In this document: in pieces, positions 35,337 to 47,415 of the stretch
Numbering within the stretch: position 1 is the stretch's first letter
How the letters are laid out: each line of letters begins with the position of its first letter
Assembly: GCA_029449245.1 (NCBI GenBank)
Contig: JANATF010000005.1
Coordinates: 372,001-436,000, forward strand
From: Mortierella alpina
Lineage: Eukaryota; Mortierellomycota; Mortierellomycetes; Mortierellales; Mortierellaceae
DNA length: 64,000 bases
Reading direction: 5' to 3'
Notes under the pieces: generated by a model
Databases searched by the model: none
The model's input: only the letters and a program-made list of their open reading frames with translations
Told to the model about the DNA's origin: nothing
Program-made: the position numbers and the translations under genes

Positions 35337-35989
35337 GGACGATGGAACCAGCCAGAGTGGTTTTGTCAACGGTGGATGGGGACTGGCGACAGGAAAACGT
35401 TTGCATTGCATTGTGACACCTTGAATATAAAAGAACCTATTTTAGACACAGCTTGGCAGAGTCGTGTACGACGTAGTGTATGCTCCAGCTGCAGGCGCCA
35501 TGGCCAAGCATATATGTCCTTGTGCGTGGTCACAAATACATCAGAATCGTCCTGTTTCTAAGAGCGACTCGACGAGCTGTTAACTATTTCTTTTTTAATG
35601 AAGTGTGCATGCAGCGTCCCGTCAGTCTCCCAGTCTTCCCAAACAAAGAGAGCAGCCCTGCTCTGGATTTTGTATTGAGAGCATTGACGCTGTTTCATTC
35701 ACAGGAAGACATTTCGCGCTAGCCATTTGGTATTGCTCTTTTTTATGATACCACCTTTAGGCTGCTCAAGCTCATCGTTGACTCTCCAGGGGTGTTCGAT
35801 GGAGGTTGGGAGAAACCCCTGGCGAATAGGTGACCTGTTGCCCCTTGTTGCCCAGCAGATCCGTTCTTGTCCATCTGTGGCCTAGCTTCTACAGTGCGCT
35901 CTGTTGGAAGAATGATCGCTGACAGAACGTAGTGCGCGTCTCCACAAGGCTGTCTTGAACACGTCTCATCCCACACACATGCACACTCA

Positions 35990-35991
<2 letters not shown>

Positions 35992-36021
<30 letters not shown>
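35992..36021 (+). repeat. CA dinucleotide microsatellite (about 15 units)
   Basis: An uninterrupted CA run in intergenic DNA, preceded by looser CACA/CACT sequence from about 35970. Confidence 0.9.
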
Positions 36022-36023
<2 letters not shown>

Positions 36024-36990
36024 ACACTCGTTGCAAGCTATGCAGGTGCTCGTTCATTAATACGGGATGGCAGAACAGCATCTGCGCACCGATTTTACCA
36101 TCGCTCACCCCGTGCTCTCTTTTGCTCCATGGAGACCCCCTTCCACCTCTCTCTTCTCTCTTCTCTCTCATTTTTCACACCCACTCTCCCTCTGTCGTTA
36201 TAACCCATGTCTGCCTCTTGCGCCCTTCTCGTCCCCCTCTCTCGGCCCCTCGCCGTTCCCCTGGAACTTTAATATACATGTACCATTCTTACCCTCCACT
36301 ACAGAAGGAGGAACAGGCAGCCTAGTCCGACACCATGTACACTCTAATATCAATTATAAACAGTTTACCAAAAGAGCCCTGATTTGTGCAACCACTCATA
36401 ACTCTCATGCCAACAACTTGTTCTTGTCCTCCAAGGGACAGGCTTAAGAATCACTGTTTTTTGTCAGTGCATCGTTCAGTTTAGATGCAATAACGGACTC
36501 TTGTGATCACATTCGCGGCGGCGTTTCTAGCGTTGCCACCACAACAAAATCGAGAAAAAGGAAGTAAAAAAGGAAAAGAAAAAGAAAGAAAGAGCATTCT
36601 TGTACTTAGGAAGAGTAGGATGATGATCCTCAAGGGCTGGGCTACCTGGTTGTGATGTGTAGAGCTGTGATCAGCTAGCTGGTTGTTGTGGTCGGCGAGT
36701 AGCCATGCGGGCAGCGAGACCTACGCGAGGCTGCTGGCATGAGAGTACCAGCACCAGCACCGGCACCGGCCGTCCAGCGCCAGCAGCAGGCTGCATGGAT
36801 ACAATTCCAGCGGTATATGTATAGCTCGGACATGGCTCTTGCAATATGCAATAACCACCAATGTCCACTCGACTATTACAAGAATCAGGGCAGCAATTTA
36901 AAGAACAGAAAGGCACAATTATGCGCGAGCCTGCCACTGTGTTCCTTTGGGTCTGACTGTCGGCGACTTACTGTCAGTCGACTCCACTCG

Positions 36991-37023
36991 CACTCACTCA
37001 CTCACTCACTCACTCACTCACTC
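36991..37023 (+). repeat. CACT tetranucleotide microsatellite (about 8 units)
   Basis: A perfect CACT run directly before the long pyrimidine tract upstream of the RhoGAP gene. Confidence 0.9.
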
Positions 37024-37119
37024 GTCCGTCTTTCCTTTTTTTTTAACCATTCGCCTTTATTTTGTTTCCTCTCCTTCTGTTGCTCCTCTCCATCATCCCC
37101 CATCCCTCTCCACTCGTCC

Positions 37120-37302
37120 ATCAGTGTTCATCCGCACTTTCTCCTTCTCTCTCTCTCCTCTCCTCTCTCTTTCTCTCTCTCTCTCTCGCCGTCTCTTCTC
37201 CGCCTCTCCTTCTCCCTCTCTCTCTCTTTTTCTCTCTCTGTCTCACTCTCTTGCTTCCTCTCGCTCTCTCGCATCTCTCTCTCTCTCTCTCTCTCTCACA
37301 CT
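37120..37302 (+). repeat. Long pyrimidine (CT) tract upstream of RhoGAP gene
   Basis: About 180 bases are almost purely C and T, with many CTCTCT blocks, on the coding strand of the downstream gene. CT tracts occur before most starts in this window, but this is the longest. It may be a nucleosome-poor promoter element, a spliced leader, or simple slippage DNA. Confidence 0.75.
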
Positions 37303-37983
37303 CTCACTACGGCGTGTTTCCTCGTCCTCAAAACGGATTCCCCACTCACGCTCATCCGCAAGACATACCCTGGGGTGTCGATAGCATCTCATCCTCTCAT
37401 CGCTCCACCTCTTGTCTGCAAACGGAAACGAAAAACAATCACCTCCCAGCCGTCCTTGTCATCTGATTACGTGACCCTGTTTCCTCGTACAGATCCACCC
37501 ACTGCCGCATCAGGACCTTGCTGTAAGTCATTTTATATTCCCGGTATATGCAGCTGCCAGGCTAGGCGCTCCTGCTGAAACCTGGACAGGGTGCTTATCT
37601 CCACAACTGTCGACCCAGACAGGGAGGGGCCTGGTGTCAGTTGCAGCCGAGGACGGGGCTCTTGCTCTCTCTCTCTCGGTGTCAACTCGGCAGCCCGCTT
37701 ACCTCAGGGTGGATGAACCTTCGAGGTCAACTCTGTTCTCTCTTTTTTTTGGTGTTACATATGATTGAGCAGGAGTGGGTTAAAGGGAAAAAAAAGAAAA
37801 AAGAAGAGCGTTGCCAAAACGACCTTGTTCGGCTTGTTCGTCTTGCTGGTCTTGCTCGTCATGCTCGGCTAGAGGCTAGAGGATGTGTTCTTTCGTTGCT
37901 TGACCCTTTCCAACCGCGGATCACTGACCCGTGTTCCTCCTCATCCCTTGTGCGTTGCCTTGCATTGTAGAGGCAGGCAATAC

Positions 37984-40900
37984 ATGTCTCAAAGTATGCG
38001 GTCGGACCAGTTTCAGTCCTCGCCCCCGCCCCAGGGCCAAGGCCAAGGCCAGGCGCCCGAGCTGAGCATGGACCCCGCTGTGCAGCAGGTCGTCTCTGAG
38101 CGCAACGGCCTGCGGTCCCAAAACGACCAGCTGTGGAAGATCATCGAGAAGCAGCGGATCATCATCCAGAACCTCCAGAAGGATGTCGCCAAGGTCACTG
38201 CGGAACGAGATCAGCTTCGCCAGAGCGCAGCGGGCGTTAGCCCCCCCGTCTCCGCTCCAAAGTCGGCATCTTCATCCTCCTTAGCGTGTGAGCAAGACCA
38301 TCTGAGCCAGACCAGCCTCGAGTCCGCCCCCTCCCAACCCAACGGACAGAGCCCATACAGCTATCCTCAACCGCACCAGCCGCCCCACCAACAGTACCAG
38401 CCCCAGCCATACCAGCCACAGCCTTACCAGCCTCAGCACCAGCAGCAGCCCCTCAGCTCAAAGCGTTCTGGTGATCGAAGAGCTCAAGATAGCGACACCA
38501 ATCTCGATTCGTCCTTGGCGGCGAATGGCGAGCGGGATCCCGAGCTGGCCTCGGGCTTCAATCCCAACTCTTCGTTCTCCTCTACAGCATCATCCTCGAC
38601 AGAACATCGCCAGCAGTACCAGACACAGCCACGCCAACAGAATCAGGAACACAGCTCTTCCAGGAAAAACGGGCACGGACATCGGGCGGCACCACCCAAT
38701 CCTCTGCCCTTAACTCCGTCTTCAACATACGACGGCGACTATGCTGGAGGGAAGACAGAACTCGGTTTGGAAGAACCCTCCGTCAGCACTAACGGCTTTG
38801 ACTACAATGGTGCGAACCATCAGCCGACACTGCCGACCGACGATGGACTCGTACACGAGCCTAGCGACCCTGATCTTCAGCACGTAGCAACCGCAACAAC
38901 CGCTAATGCCACTCCAGTCCAAAACTACAACGGATCTCAGCAGATGCTCAATCTTGCTGGTCAGCATGAGCAAGATCCTCGCATGGCGGCAGGACGCTAC
39001 GACTTGAACCACTCTTCTGATGGTATTATGGCATCTTTCGCTCATTCTTTTTGATTGGTGCATAGAGTGAACATGATTTGTTGACAAGTCAACCGTCTTT
39101 TTTTTTATTTGTGTTGTTTCTTTTACTTTCAGGTACCATTGCTAGTCCAGGACTAGCCCGCAACATCTCGGGCAATATTGCTATCGCACCGCATCTCATG
39201 CCGCATTTGCCACCCCGGTCTCCAAGACGAGAGCGCAAAGACGATCAAAATGCTTCACCTAATGCCTCCGATAACGAGGAAGAGGTTAGCCGTTCTCAGC
39301 AGGGATCCAGGCGTAAAGGACCCACTGGTCAATTGCTAACACCAACTCGTGCAAGAGGTGATAATGGCTTGGACCAGCCTTCTCCCATTTCGCCCTTGGG
39401 CCAGTTCAATGAGCAGGATGTACAGGGCGCCTACCCCCCCAACGGCTCCAGAGGTCCCGTTCGACAACCTAATGGCTATGAAGCTTCCACGCCCGAATTC
39501 GATCCCTCTCAGCAGTCGGTTAGTGCAAAGGCTAACCTCCAAGGACCACCCCCTGGTCCTCGCAGAAATGTCTCTGGCCAGATACCCACCATTCCAGCCA
39601 ATCTAGCTACGCTGCCTCAGGAGCTGGGACCCTCCTCGCCCTTGAATGGCGCGAATGTGGGATCGTTGCCAGGATCGCCTATTGCAGCCATCATTGATCA
39701 GGACGCTGAAAAGTTCCGAGTGTACATGAATAAGCTGAATTCGCCCAGCCGCAAGCTGGTTTCAGGACCTATCAACGCCATCATCCCAGACGGCCAGGAC
39801 CATGCGGCAGCGTTGGGTCAAGCGGTCGCCATGGAGAACATCCAAGCGCAGATTGAACTCAAGAGCCAGTTGATGGGGCAGGTTCAGAGTAAGTTTATTA
39901 TTGTGAAACATGGCCGCATGCAGAAATCGACTGGTGCATTACTCACCCGTCCATAATTATCCTACGACTGTAGCACAAGGTGGGCGAGGATTGAGCCACG
40001 TCCAGCCCGAGGAGCAACGGAATGGAAGGCCTTACAATGGATCCCCTCAAGGCCCACCAGACCAGCGCGGCTATCCCGGCACGAACATCCCCACGAATCC
40101 TGATTTAGTATTCGCGCAAGATGATAGCCGCGTGGGATTGAATGGTCACCAGCTGCCCCTCCCAATGGAGAGCCGTGAGAGAAGGCGCCAGTCCTCTCTC
40201 CCAGTCATGGAGGGATACCCCAAGATAGCAGCTCGCTCAACCTCTCACCAGCGCGAGGAAGAGGACGCCCAAAGGGAGTACACTGTCCCTCAACCCCCAA
40301 AGAGATATGATTCTCAGCCCAATCTTGACCAACCCAATGGAACCATGCGGTCTTCCTCTCCAACACCTTCAGGAAACTCGTCTCTCACCAACACGCTGGC
40401 GAACTCGCTGTCGTCGACAGGGCAGGGCAAATCCGGACCGACGGTGCATCAGCAGGCTTTCCACATGTTTGGCGAACACCTTGAGTGTGTCTCGGTTCTG
40501 GTAGTGGGCAGTACCATAAAGACCAACGACAGAGGCAAAGAGCTCCTATTGTTCTTGATCTCGATCGGCCAGGAGCTTCAAATGCAGGATGGAGTGTATG
40601 CGCATAAGGAAGACGACGAACTGTGGCGAGTCGAGAAGCAGTACAACGACTTTGTCAACTTGGATTCCAAGGTAACACTTCTCAAGTCATGATGAGTAGG
40701 ATACTCTATGTACATTTTCTTTTTGGCAGATGTTAACGCCTTTGCGATCGCATCCGCCGACGACCACCTTTTTAGTTACGAGTCACTCAATCCAGGAACG
40801 TTATCAACAACCTGCCGAGATTGCCCGACAAGAATCTTTTTACCACACATGCGCCATCAAAGGTGGACGCTCGTAAGGTTGCACTTGAGCAGTACCTGCA

Positions 40901-43285
40901 GCAGTTAACGTCGCTCAGGATAAAAGACACTCGCGACCTCTGTGAGTTCTTAAGCACCAGTGTTGTCGAGCGAGGCGCTCGCAAGGATGGACTTCAAGTG
41001 GGATGGAAGGAAGGGTATCTTACAAAGCGTGGCAAGAACTTTGGAGGCTGGAAAACCCGCTTCTTCCTTCTGAGAGGCCCCGTACTGGAATACTTTGATA
41101 CTGTAAGAAACCTTGCTTGTTACACTCTATGATCGTGTGGTCTGAAGAAACATTACTAATAGGTGACCTTTTTCAAATCATTGTGAGCAGAAGGACGGCC
41201 ATCATCTTGGCTCAATAACCTTGAGCTATGCTCAGATTGGACGTCAGCAGTCGCACGACAGGCCTCAAGAAGGAGGTGAAAACTCGACAGATCCAAACTC
41301 ATATCGCCATGCCTTCCTGATTCTTGAGCCCAAGAAGGGTCAGACCGTTGCAGATGCCAAGCGGAACCCTAATAGTGTTATTCGCCACGTCCTGTGCGCA
41401 GAGACTGACCAGGAGCGTGATGAATGGGTCGAAGCATTGCTGTTACACGTTGGAAAGGAACCTATCGAGTCGCTAGAGCCCAGTGAAAGAGAGAGGGCGG
41501 GTAAACGGATGCCTGAAATCCAGAAGGTAGCCGCGACCCCGATCAAGGATCTTGCCTCTGTCAAAGGCAACGAGAAATTGCTTCTGAACCAGGAAGCCTA
41601 CGAGCGGCAGCAGCGATCCGTCCCCCCATCTCCTTCTGCTCAGCACTTTCAACAACATCCGATGAGAAATGGCGGTGGTATGCCTCAATCGCCAACGACG
41701 GCTGGTATGGGCATGGGTATTGACGATCGCCTCTCTGCGGAGAGGCAATCTGCTGAGGGTCAGTATGGTAACCATGGTAGCAGGAACAACTACAATCAAT
41801 ATGGAGACCAGGAGGGGCAGCCTAACTCACGGGCATACCCCTCTCACCAACAGCAGCAACAGCATCACGGCCAGCAGCAACAGCAGCAACAATATCAGGG
41901 TCAGCAGCAGCAATACTACCAGCAGCAGCAGCAGCAACAGCAGCATCAGCAACAACAGCAGCAACAGCAGCAGCAATCTCCTCAACATCAGCAGCCTCCC
42001 ATGCAGTTGCCTCGAAACCATTCAACTCACTCTTTGAATCAGAACCAAGACGATGTAAGCAATAGCATCTTGAACCCATGACAAATGACTAGTGACACAA
42101 AAATGTGTTCCTTTGTTTGTCTCTAACCCTGCAAAATTGTCTACCAACTAACTAGGGCACCTTCAAGGCCCCTCCTGAGAACCAGACCCCGACTCCACAA
42201 CTTTCCCCTGCTGAAGTTGCTGAAAAGAAGCAAAAATCGCGGATGACGTTCCACTGGCCCAAGAAGGCATCCAAGGAAGATGCGCCACAGCAGACATCAT
42301 CCAACAACCCAACCCCTGGAAGTAAAGAGGCCGCAGGAGCAGCAGCACCCCCCGCCAGCCAGGACTCATCGAGACTGAGAAACTTTTTGGGCAAGGGCGG
42401 TAGCAATAATAACAATGGCAGCAACAACAGCGGCAACAGCTCAACAACGCATGCACCTGCACAGGGCTCAGCTGGACAGGGCGGAAATCTTGCACCCGTC
42501 CGGCAGGTCTTTGGCGTCACACTTGAGCAGGCGATCGACCAGGCGCGTGTTCAGCCAGGATATGAGCTGCCAGCCGTGGTCTATCGGTGTATTGAGTACC
42601 TCAATGCCCACAAGGCCCAGTTGGAAGAGGGTATCTATCGTCTGAATGGATCATCGGCTGTGATCAAGAGCCTGAAGGACCGTTTCAATCATGACGGAGA
42701 CGTTGCTCTCCTCGCGAGCGAAGACTATTACGACATCCATGCTGTCGCTGGCCTCTTGAAGTTGTTCCTGCGCGATTTGCCCGCTTCAGTGTTGACACGG
42801 GAGCTTCACCGCGACTTTCTTCAGGTCATTGGTACCGTATATATATATTGATCTTTCGGAAGCGCGCTAACCCTGAGATCCTTCAGGTTCGATTTGCAGA
42901 ATCCGACAAAAGCTAACCTTCATTTTTTTTGTTGGTCTCACTATTTGTAGAGCTGCCCAATCGAGGCGATCGTGTGAACGAGCTGACGCGTTTGGTCGCC
43001 TGTCTGCCCGAGGCCAACTACACGCTTCTGCGTGCGCTGACGGCACATTTGATTGACATTGTGGAGAACGCGGATGTGAACAAGATGACGGCGCGTAATG
43101 TCGGCATTGTGTTTTCACCAACGTTGGGCATTCCTGCAGGTGTATTCGCGCTTTTGATGTCGGATTTTGACAAGATCTTTCATACCCATGACGGCCGGAT
43201 CATGCCGTTGGAGAACAACAACAACAGCAACAACCACAGTCTTGCAGATACCAGCGTGAACTCTGAGGCTATGGTTGCGGTGTAA
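37984..43285 (+). CDS. Bem3-like Rho GTPase-activating protein (coiled coil, PX, PH, RhoGAP)
   Basis: Seven exons: 37984-39022, 39133-39888, 39974-40671, 40776-41102, 41191-42054, 42156-42831 and 42951-43285, giving 1564 residues. A coiled coil (about 30-82) opens with VQQVVSERNGLRSQNDQL. Long Gln/Pro/Ser-rich disorder follows. The PX domain is at about 764-855 (VLVVGSTIKTNDRGKELLLF, then WRVEKQYNDFVNLDSK). The PH domain is at about 908-1035 (EGYLTKRGKNFGGWKTRFFL, then WVEALLLHVGKE). A poly-Gln linker precedes the RhoGAP domain at about 1346-1540 (VFGVTLEQAIDQARV; arginine finger in EEGIYRLNGS, about R1390; final LTAHLIDIVENADVNKMTARN). The order matches yeast Bem3, a Cdc42 GAP at polarity sites held by PX/PH lipid binding. 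The exon 4 acceptor was set at CCTTTTTAG because the nearer CAG breaks the frame. A 5' UTR intron may end near 37970. Confidence 0.93.
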
Positions 43286-43712
43286 AACATACAACAGCAG
43301 CAATAGCAGCAACAACAGCAACAACAGCAACCAAGAAAGAGCAAAAAAAACATGCGACCTCACTCGACAAAATGCAACGTTACAACAGCATTCTTTGCAC
43401 TTTTTTACCCTAATTGTCTTGCCAGTTTTCCATCTATGTCTCTCTATGTCTCCCCTCTCTCCTTTTGTGCTTTTACAAAAAAAAGTTTACACCCACATCA
43501 AAACCGCCCCACCCCCAAGTACCTTCTTGATAACAAGGAGGCACAACTTTTTTTTTTCTTCCATTAATCCCTCTCCCTCTTAGCCTTCCTTACTATTCCT
43601 CTTGGCTCAACATGCCAAGAAGACAACAATAAAAAAAAAAGCCAACTCATGGGTTGGTTGTTTTTGTATTCATTCGCCTCACGCTATTCCTTGTTTTTTT
43701 ATTTCTGGACCC
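43286..43712. other. Spacer between convergent RhoGAP and unknown gene
   Basis: Starts with a CAA/CAG-type repeat just after the RhoGAP stop (about 43290-43333), followed by A/T runs. It should hold the 3' ends of both convergent genes; no gene was seen. Confidence 0.5.
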
Positions 43713-44168
43713 TTACGATTTGTGCCACCCCACTGCCTCCTCCAGAGTTGCGAGCGACATCTCGACTTGATCAATCTGCTTCTCCAACTGGTCTCTATAG
43801 TCGTGCGGGTCCACAGAATGCAGCCAAGCTCGTTGAACCGCAGTACCAAACTGTAACGGCGGATCGAGCGGCCGCTTGCCCTCCAAGGCTTCCGTGAACG
43901 CCTGTTGCAAATTCTTGAGCTCATCGGCTCGGCGTTTCAACGCGTTCTCCACCAACGTGATCCGACGACCGCTGGCACTGGCCTTATTGCCGTCATGCTC
44001 GTAGTCATATGGGTCGTGGTCATGATCATGGTCGTGGTCGCGATGGCTTCTTCCATCGTCGAGGTCGTCATGTCGAGGGTCGTCGCCACGACGCTTTTTC
44101 TGGCTGCCGCGGAGGACGTCGAAATCGATCAAGGGTCGATGAGGGTACAGAGGTGTGAGGCGAGACAT
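43713..44168 (-). CDS. Unrecognised 151-aa protein with His/Asp repeats and C-terminal helices
   Basis: A single exon starting MSRLTPLYPHRPLIDFDVLRG, followed by a basic KKRR cluster and a His-Asp-rich stretch (HRDHDHDHDHDPYDYEHD, about residues 43-60). The C-terminal half is helical with heptad-like spacing: LVENALKRRADELKNLQQAF, then QLEKQIDQVEMSLATLEEAV, joined by a Pro-rich hinge that includes FGTAVQRAW. The helical part looks like a small coiled-coil partner of a larger complex, but I do not recognise the family. The HD run could bind metal or simply be low complexity. It lies downstream of aspartokinase on the same strand. Confidence 0.68.
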   Translation of the reverse strand: MSRLTPLYPHRPLIDFDVLRGSQKKRRGDDPRHDDLDDGRSHRDHDHDHDHDPYDYEHDGNKASASGRRITLVENALKRRADELKNLQQAFTEALEGKRPLDPPLQFGTAVQRAWLHSVDPHDYRDQLEKQIDQVEMSLATLEEAVGWHKS

Positions 44169-44592
44169 TTTTTTTCCCCGTTTTGTGATTCAGATAAGGA
44201 GGAAGTGAGTTGAGGGCAGGTTGAGTTGTTCCATGCTGTAAACCCGGGTAGTTATATAGCGCGCCAGAGGGGGGGAAGACATAGCCTTTTCGTTCTATCT
44301 GAAAGAGATGTGCCGATGATTGATATACAACATGATCCTTTTTTTTATTTGATCGGAGAAAGTGGGGTCTACAGAGCCATCGCATGAAATGAGTGCGGAC
44401 GAGGAGGAGGAGGAGGAGGAGGAGGAGGAGGAGGAGGAGGAGGAGGAGGAGGAGGAGGAGGAGGAGGAGGAGGAGGAGGAGGTGATGCTGGAAGAAAAAA
44501 TGAAATAATAAATACAGAACCGAAGATGCAAAAAAAAGGAAGAGTGGTATGAGAACGAGAGCCCTAAAGACAAAACTAGGGTATTTTTTTTT
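44169..44592. other. Spacer between unknown protein and aspartokinase genes
   Basis: Holds the promoter of the unknown gene and the 3' end of aspartokinase (both minus strand), and is interrupted by a long GAG repeat. Confidence 0.5.
44401..44482 (+). repeat. GAG/CTC trinucleotide microsatellite (27 perfect units)
   Basis: An 82-base uninterrupted GAG run on the plus strand, CTC on the strand of the neighbouring genes. It lies between the aspartokinase stop and the start of the unknown gene, so it is probably in the 3' UTR or promoter and not translated. Confidence 0.95.
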
Positions 44593-46987
44593 TCAAAGGT
44601 CCGCCTGCAATTCTGCAATCTTGCCGACGTTGCTCAACAGGGCTTCGTGGATCACATTCATAGCCTCGATCGCCTGCCGCTCCAGGATCACGCATGAGAT
44701 ATTGATTTCAGAAGCACCCTGCGAAATCATCTCGATATTGACCCCAGCCTTGGCTAACGTCGAGAACATCTCGCCCGAGATCCCAACCATGTTCTTCATC
44801 TGCTTTCCCACCAACGAAAGAATCGCCATCTCCTTCATCACATCGACCGTGCCAATCGACCGCAGCGACTCGATCGCCTTCTCCATCTCGGTCTCGTTCA
44901 CGTTGGCGCCCAAGGCCATCGAAATGTGAACCTCCGAGGTCGAGATCAGGTCGACGGCGATACCATACTGATCCAGCGTGCTGAAAATCTGAGCAAAGAA
45001 TCCGTGCGAGACCGATTTGCGGTTCGAGTGAATGTTGAGCACCCAGACATTGTCCTTGATCGTCACAGCCGTGGGATGCCGCCGCGACAGATCCAGTTGA
45101 TAGCCATTCTCGAGCAACACCTTGGACGAAGGGGGCGGCGTATTCCGGCCATTGGGCGTGCACACACCAGAGGGCTGATCCGGAAAGATGATGGTGCCGG
45201 CACCCACTGGGTTCATGACGTTCTTGATGCGGATCGGGATCTGAGCACGAATGACCTGTTCCATCGTGAAGGGGTGAATGACCTCAGAACCATAATACGT
45301 CAACTCGGAGGCCTCTTCGGGGGTGATGATGTTCAATAACCGTGCGTTCTTGACCTTGCGAGGATCGGCGGTGAAGATGCCGTCGACCTCCTTCCAGACC
45401 TGCAACTCTTCTGCATCTAGACCCACAGCAATCAAGGCTGCTGCCAGATCTGTGTAACCACGGCCAATGCTAGTCAACAAACTGCCTGGTACTGAACCAA
45501 AGAAACCTAAAGAGGGAGACGTAGAAAGGACATGACAAAAAGTGATTCATGGGTCAGCAAAAAATTAAAAAAAAAACGTGAGGGGACCATGCATTCAAAA
45601 AGACGCCAGAGATAACCCTTTACCCCGCTCCACATGAAAAACATGGCCCATTATCACATTTTAAGAGAGCAAGATAGAAAGATTCCCAATTCTTTTTCTG
45701 TGCTTACCAGTGACAACAGGGACGCGATGGCCACACTTGGAGACCGCAGATGCAAAGGCGCGTGAGAGATAGTCGTAAAAGTTCTGGTCCAAGCAATTGA
45801 CGTCAAAGACGGCCTCAATCACATTCTCCAGATTCACAAACTGCGTTTCCACACCACGGTCCTCTAATAAGCCAGCGACGATTCTGCACGACAGTTTTTC
45901 GCCCACTGCCATGATAATGTCCTTGGATCTTGGCGAGATCTCCTCAATGATCTTCACACATGCAAAAACGAGAGGAAGAGGGACTAGAAATTAGGATCTA
46001 TCGTTCGAGATATTACCACCCTATACGGGGATTTCGTTTGCGGGCCAGTAGTCGTTTTTTACCTGTGCAGCTTCCAAAAAGGAGCGGAGTCGGTCACAAT
46101 CCTGGTTCACCTCGTCCTGTACCCTCTTGAGAATATCTGGGCTGGAGATGTGCGTTTGTGCTGCATCCAGATGGTCGAGGCGGATCTCCTGCACAACTTC
46201 GATAAAGTCGATAGAGCCAGGAACCAATGCGGAGGCGGCGGCCTTGAGCAGTCTAGGGGTTTCGTAAAAAAAAAAAAAAAAGAATGGGTGTAAATATAGG
46301 GCGGAGCAGAAATTCACCCAATCCAGTCATCAAGACACATAGCCACCCCCCAATAAAAGAACGAATGGCCGTTTCGTCGTCGGGGTGTAGCAGGGCAGAA
46401 AGCTGATAAGCAGCATGGCGATGACGAGGGGGGGGGGGGGAGTGGGCAGAGAGTGGGCATGAAGTCCTGGACCTTTACCTGTTCGTGGTGCCTTTGGACT
46501 TTGACTCACTGCTCCGTGCTGAGCAGACAACGACGACTCGATTCGTCGGGAGATATGATCTATTTATCAATCAAGGTTTTTGGGATGCATCCAAGGATTA
46601 GCAGATCGTTCTTTTGCGAGTTGGTGGGTCGACTGAGCTCCTTCGCTTCCACAGACACACACTGCCATGTTGGCCATCGGGCCCATTGGGTGCAATGATG
46701 CCGACCAGCAACAAAAAGAACGGAGAGTTGAGAACGACCAAAAATAAAAAAAAGAAGGGTGGGAGTCGAGTATACACTTACTGCACGATGGTGCCTGTGA
46801 TGGTCTCGATAAACTTTCCGATGCTGGTGCCGCCGAACTTTTGGACAAGCCATGGCTTCTGGGTGCCGTAGCTGCTGTGGTCGCCTCCGTTGCCGTTCAT
46901 ATGGCCGTTTGCATGGCCGTTTGCATGGCCATTTGTCTCGAGGACCATGTGGGGTGGGAGTGATCGTCTGAGGGGGGAGGCAGTCAT
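44593..46987 (-). CDS. HOM3: Aspartokinase (Hom3 type)
   Basis: Five exons in coding order: 46987-46782, 46559-46479, 46252-46063, 45951-45708 and 45506-44593, giving 544 residues. A 45-residue N-terminal extension with HANG repeats precedes the kinase core. The core begins WLVQKFGGTSIGK (about K50), then VVVVCSARS in the short exon 2, GYTDLAAALIAVGLDAEELQ, WKEVDGIFTADPRKV and EASELTYYGSEVIHPFTMEQ. Two C-terminal ACT domains follow (WVLNIHSNRKSVSHGFFAQI and MVGISGEMFSTLAKAGVNIE), expected to give threonine feedback control. It phosphorylates aspartate at the first step toward threonine, methionine and (by the fungal route) homoserine products, in the cytosol. Exon 2 is only 81 bases but is needed to supply the conserved VCSARS strand. 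Confidence 0.95.
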
Positions 46988-47415
46988 GGTGGGAGCACTT
47001 GATTGAAGAGGGAGAAAGAGAGCGAAGAATGAATGAATGCGAGTGGTATAGGTGCAGCGGTGAGTGCAGGCAGAGAAGGGTGAGAGAGAGAGCTGAGAGT
47101 AGGTGCGCTGCTGTGGTGCAAGGCAAAAGGCAAAGGCTAGGAACGGAGAATAATAGGGAGCGGGAAGAAGAGAGGGCGGAGGAAAAAGAGGGCATTCTTC
47201 TTATATCCGTTTTGGTGGCACCTCCGCTGATAATGAAACTGCCTGCACTGAGTCATTCTTCATTCCTCGGGCAGGCACATTTCACGGCCCTTGTCAATTA
47301 CGGCGCTGCCCCATAGCCTGCCGACCTCTATTTGACGGCTGATTCATCCTGGCACTTATCGCAAAACACCTCGGCGGACATACATCACTCCTGGTCTTCC
47401 TGAAGACCAAAGTAG

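Larger units (their letters stand above)
35337..37983. other. Long 5' intergenic region of the RhoGAP gene
   Basis: About 2.6 kb without a supportable gene. It contains a CA dinucleotide repeat, a CACT tetranucleotide repeat and a long pyrimidine tract (listed separately), and an AG acceptor-like site (TTGCATTGTAG, ending near 37970) just before the RhoGAP start that may close a 5' UTR intron. Confidence 0.5.

Noticed and set aside
40729-40775. Nearer CAG acceptor for RhoGAP exon 4
   Set aside because: It puts the PX-PH linker out of frame; the CCTTTTTAG acceptor at 40774-40775 restores the conserved NNLPRLPDK sequence.
44295-44618. Poly-Ser coding frame
   Set aside because: It is the CTC microsatellite read in one frame, lying between two genes, with no conserved flank.
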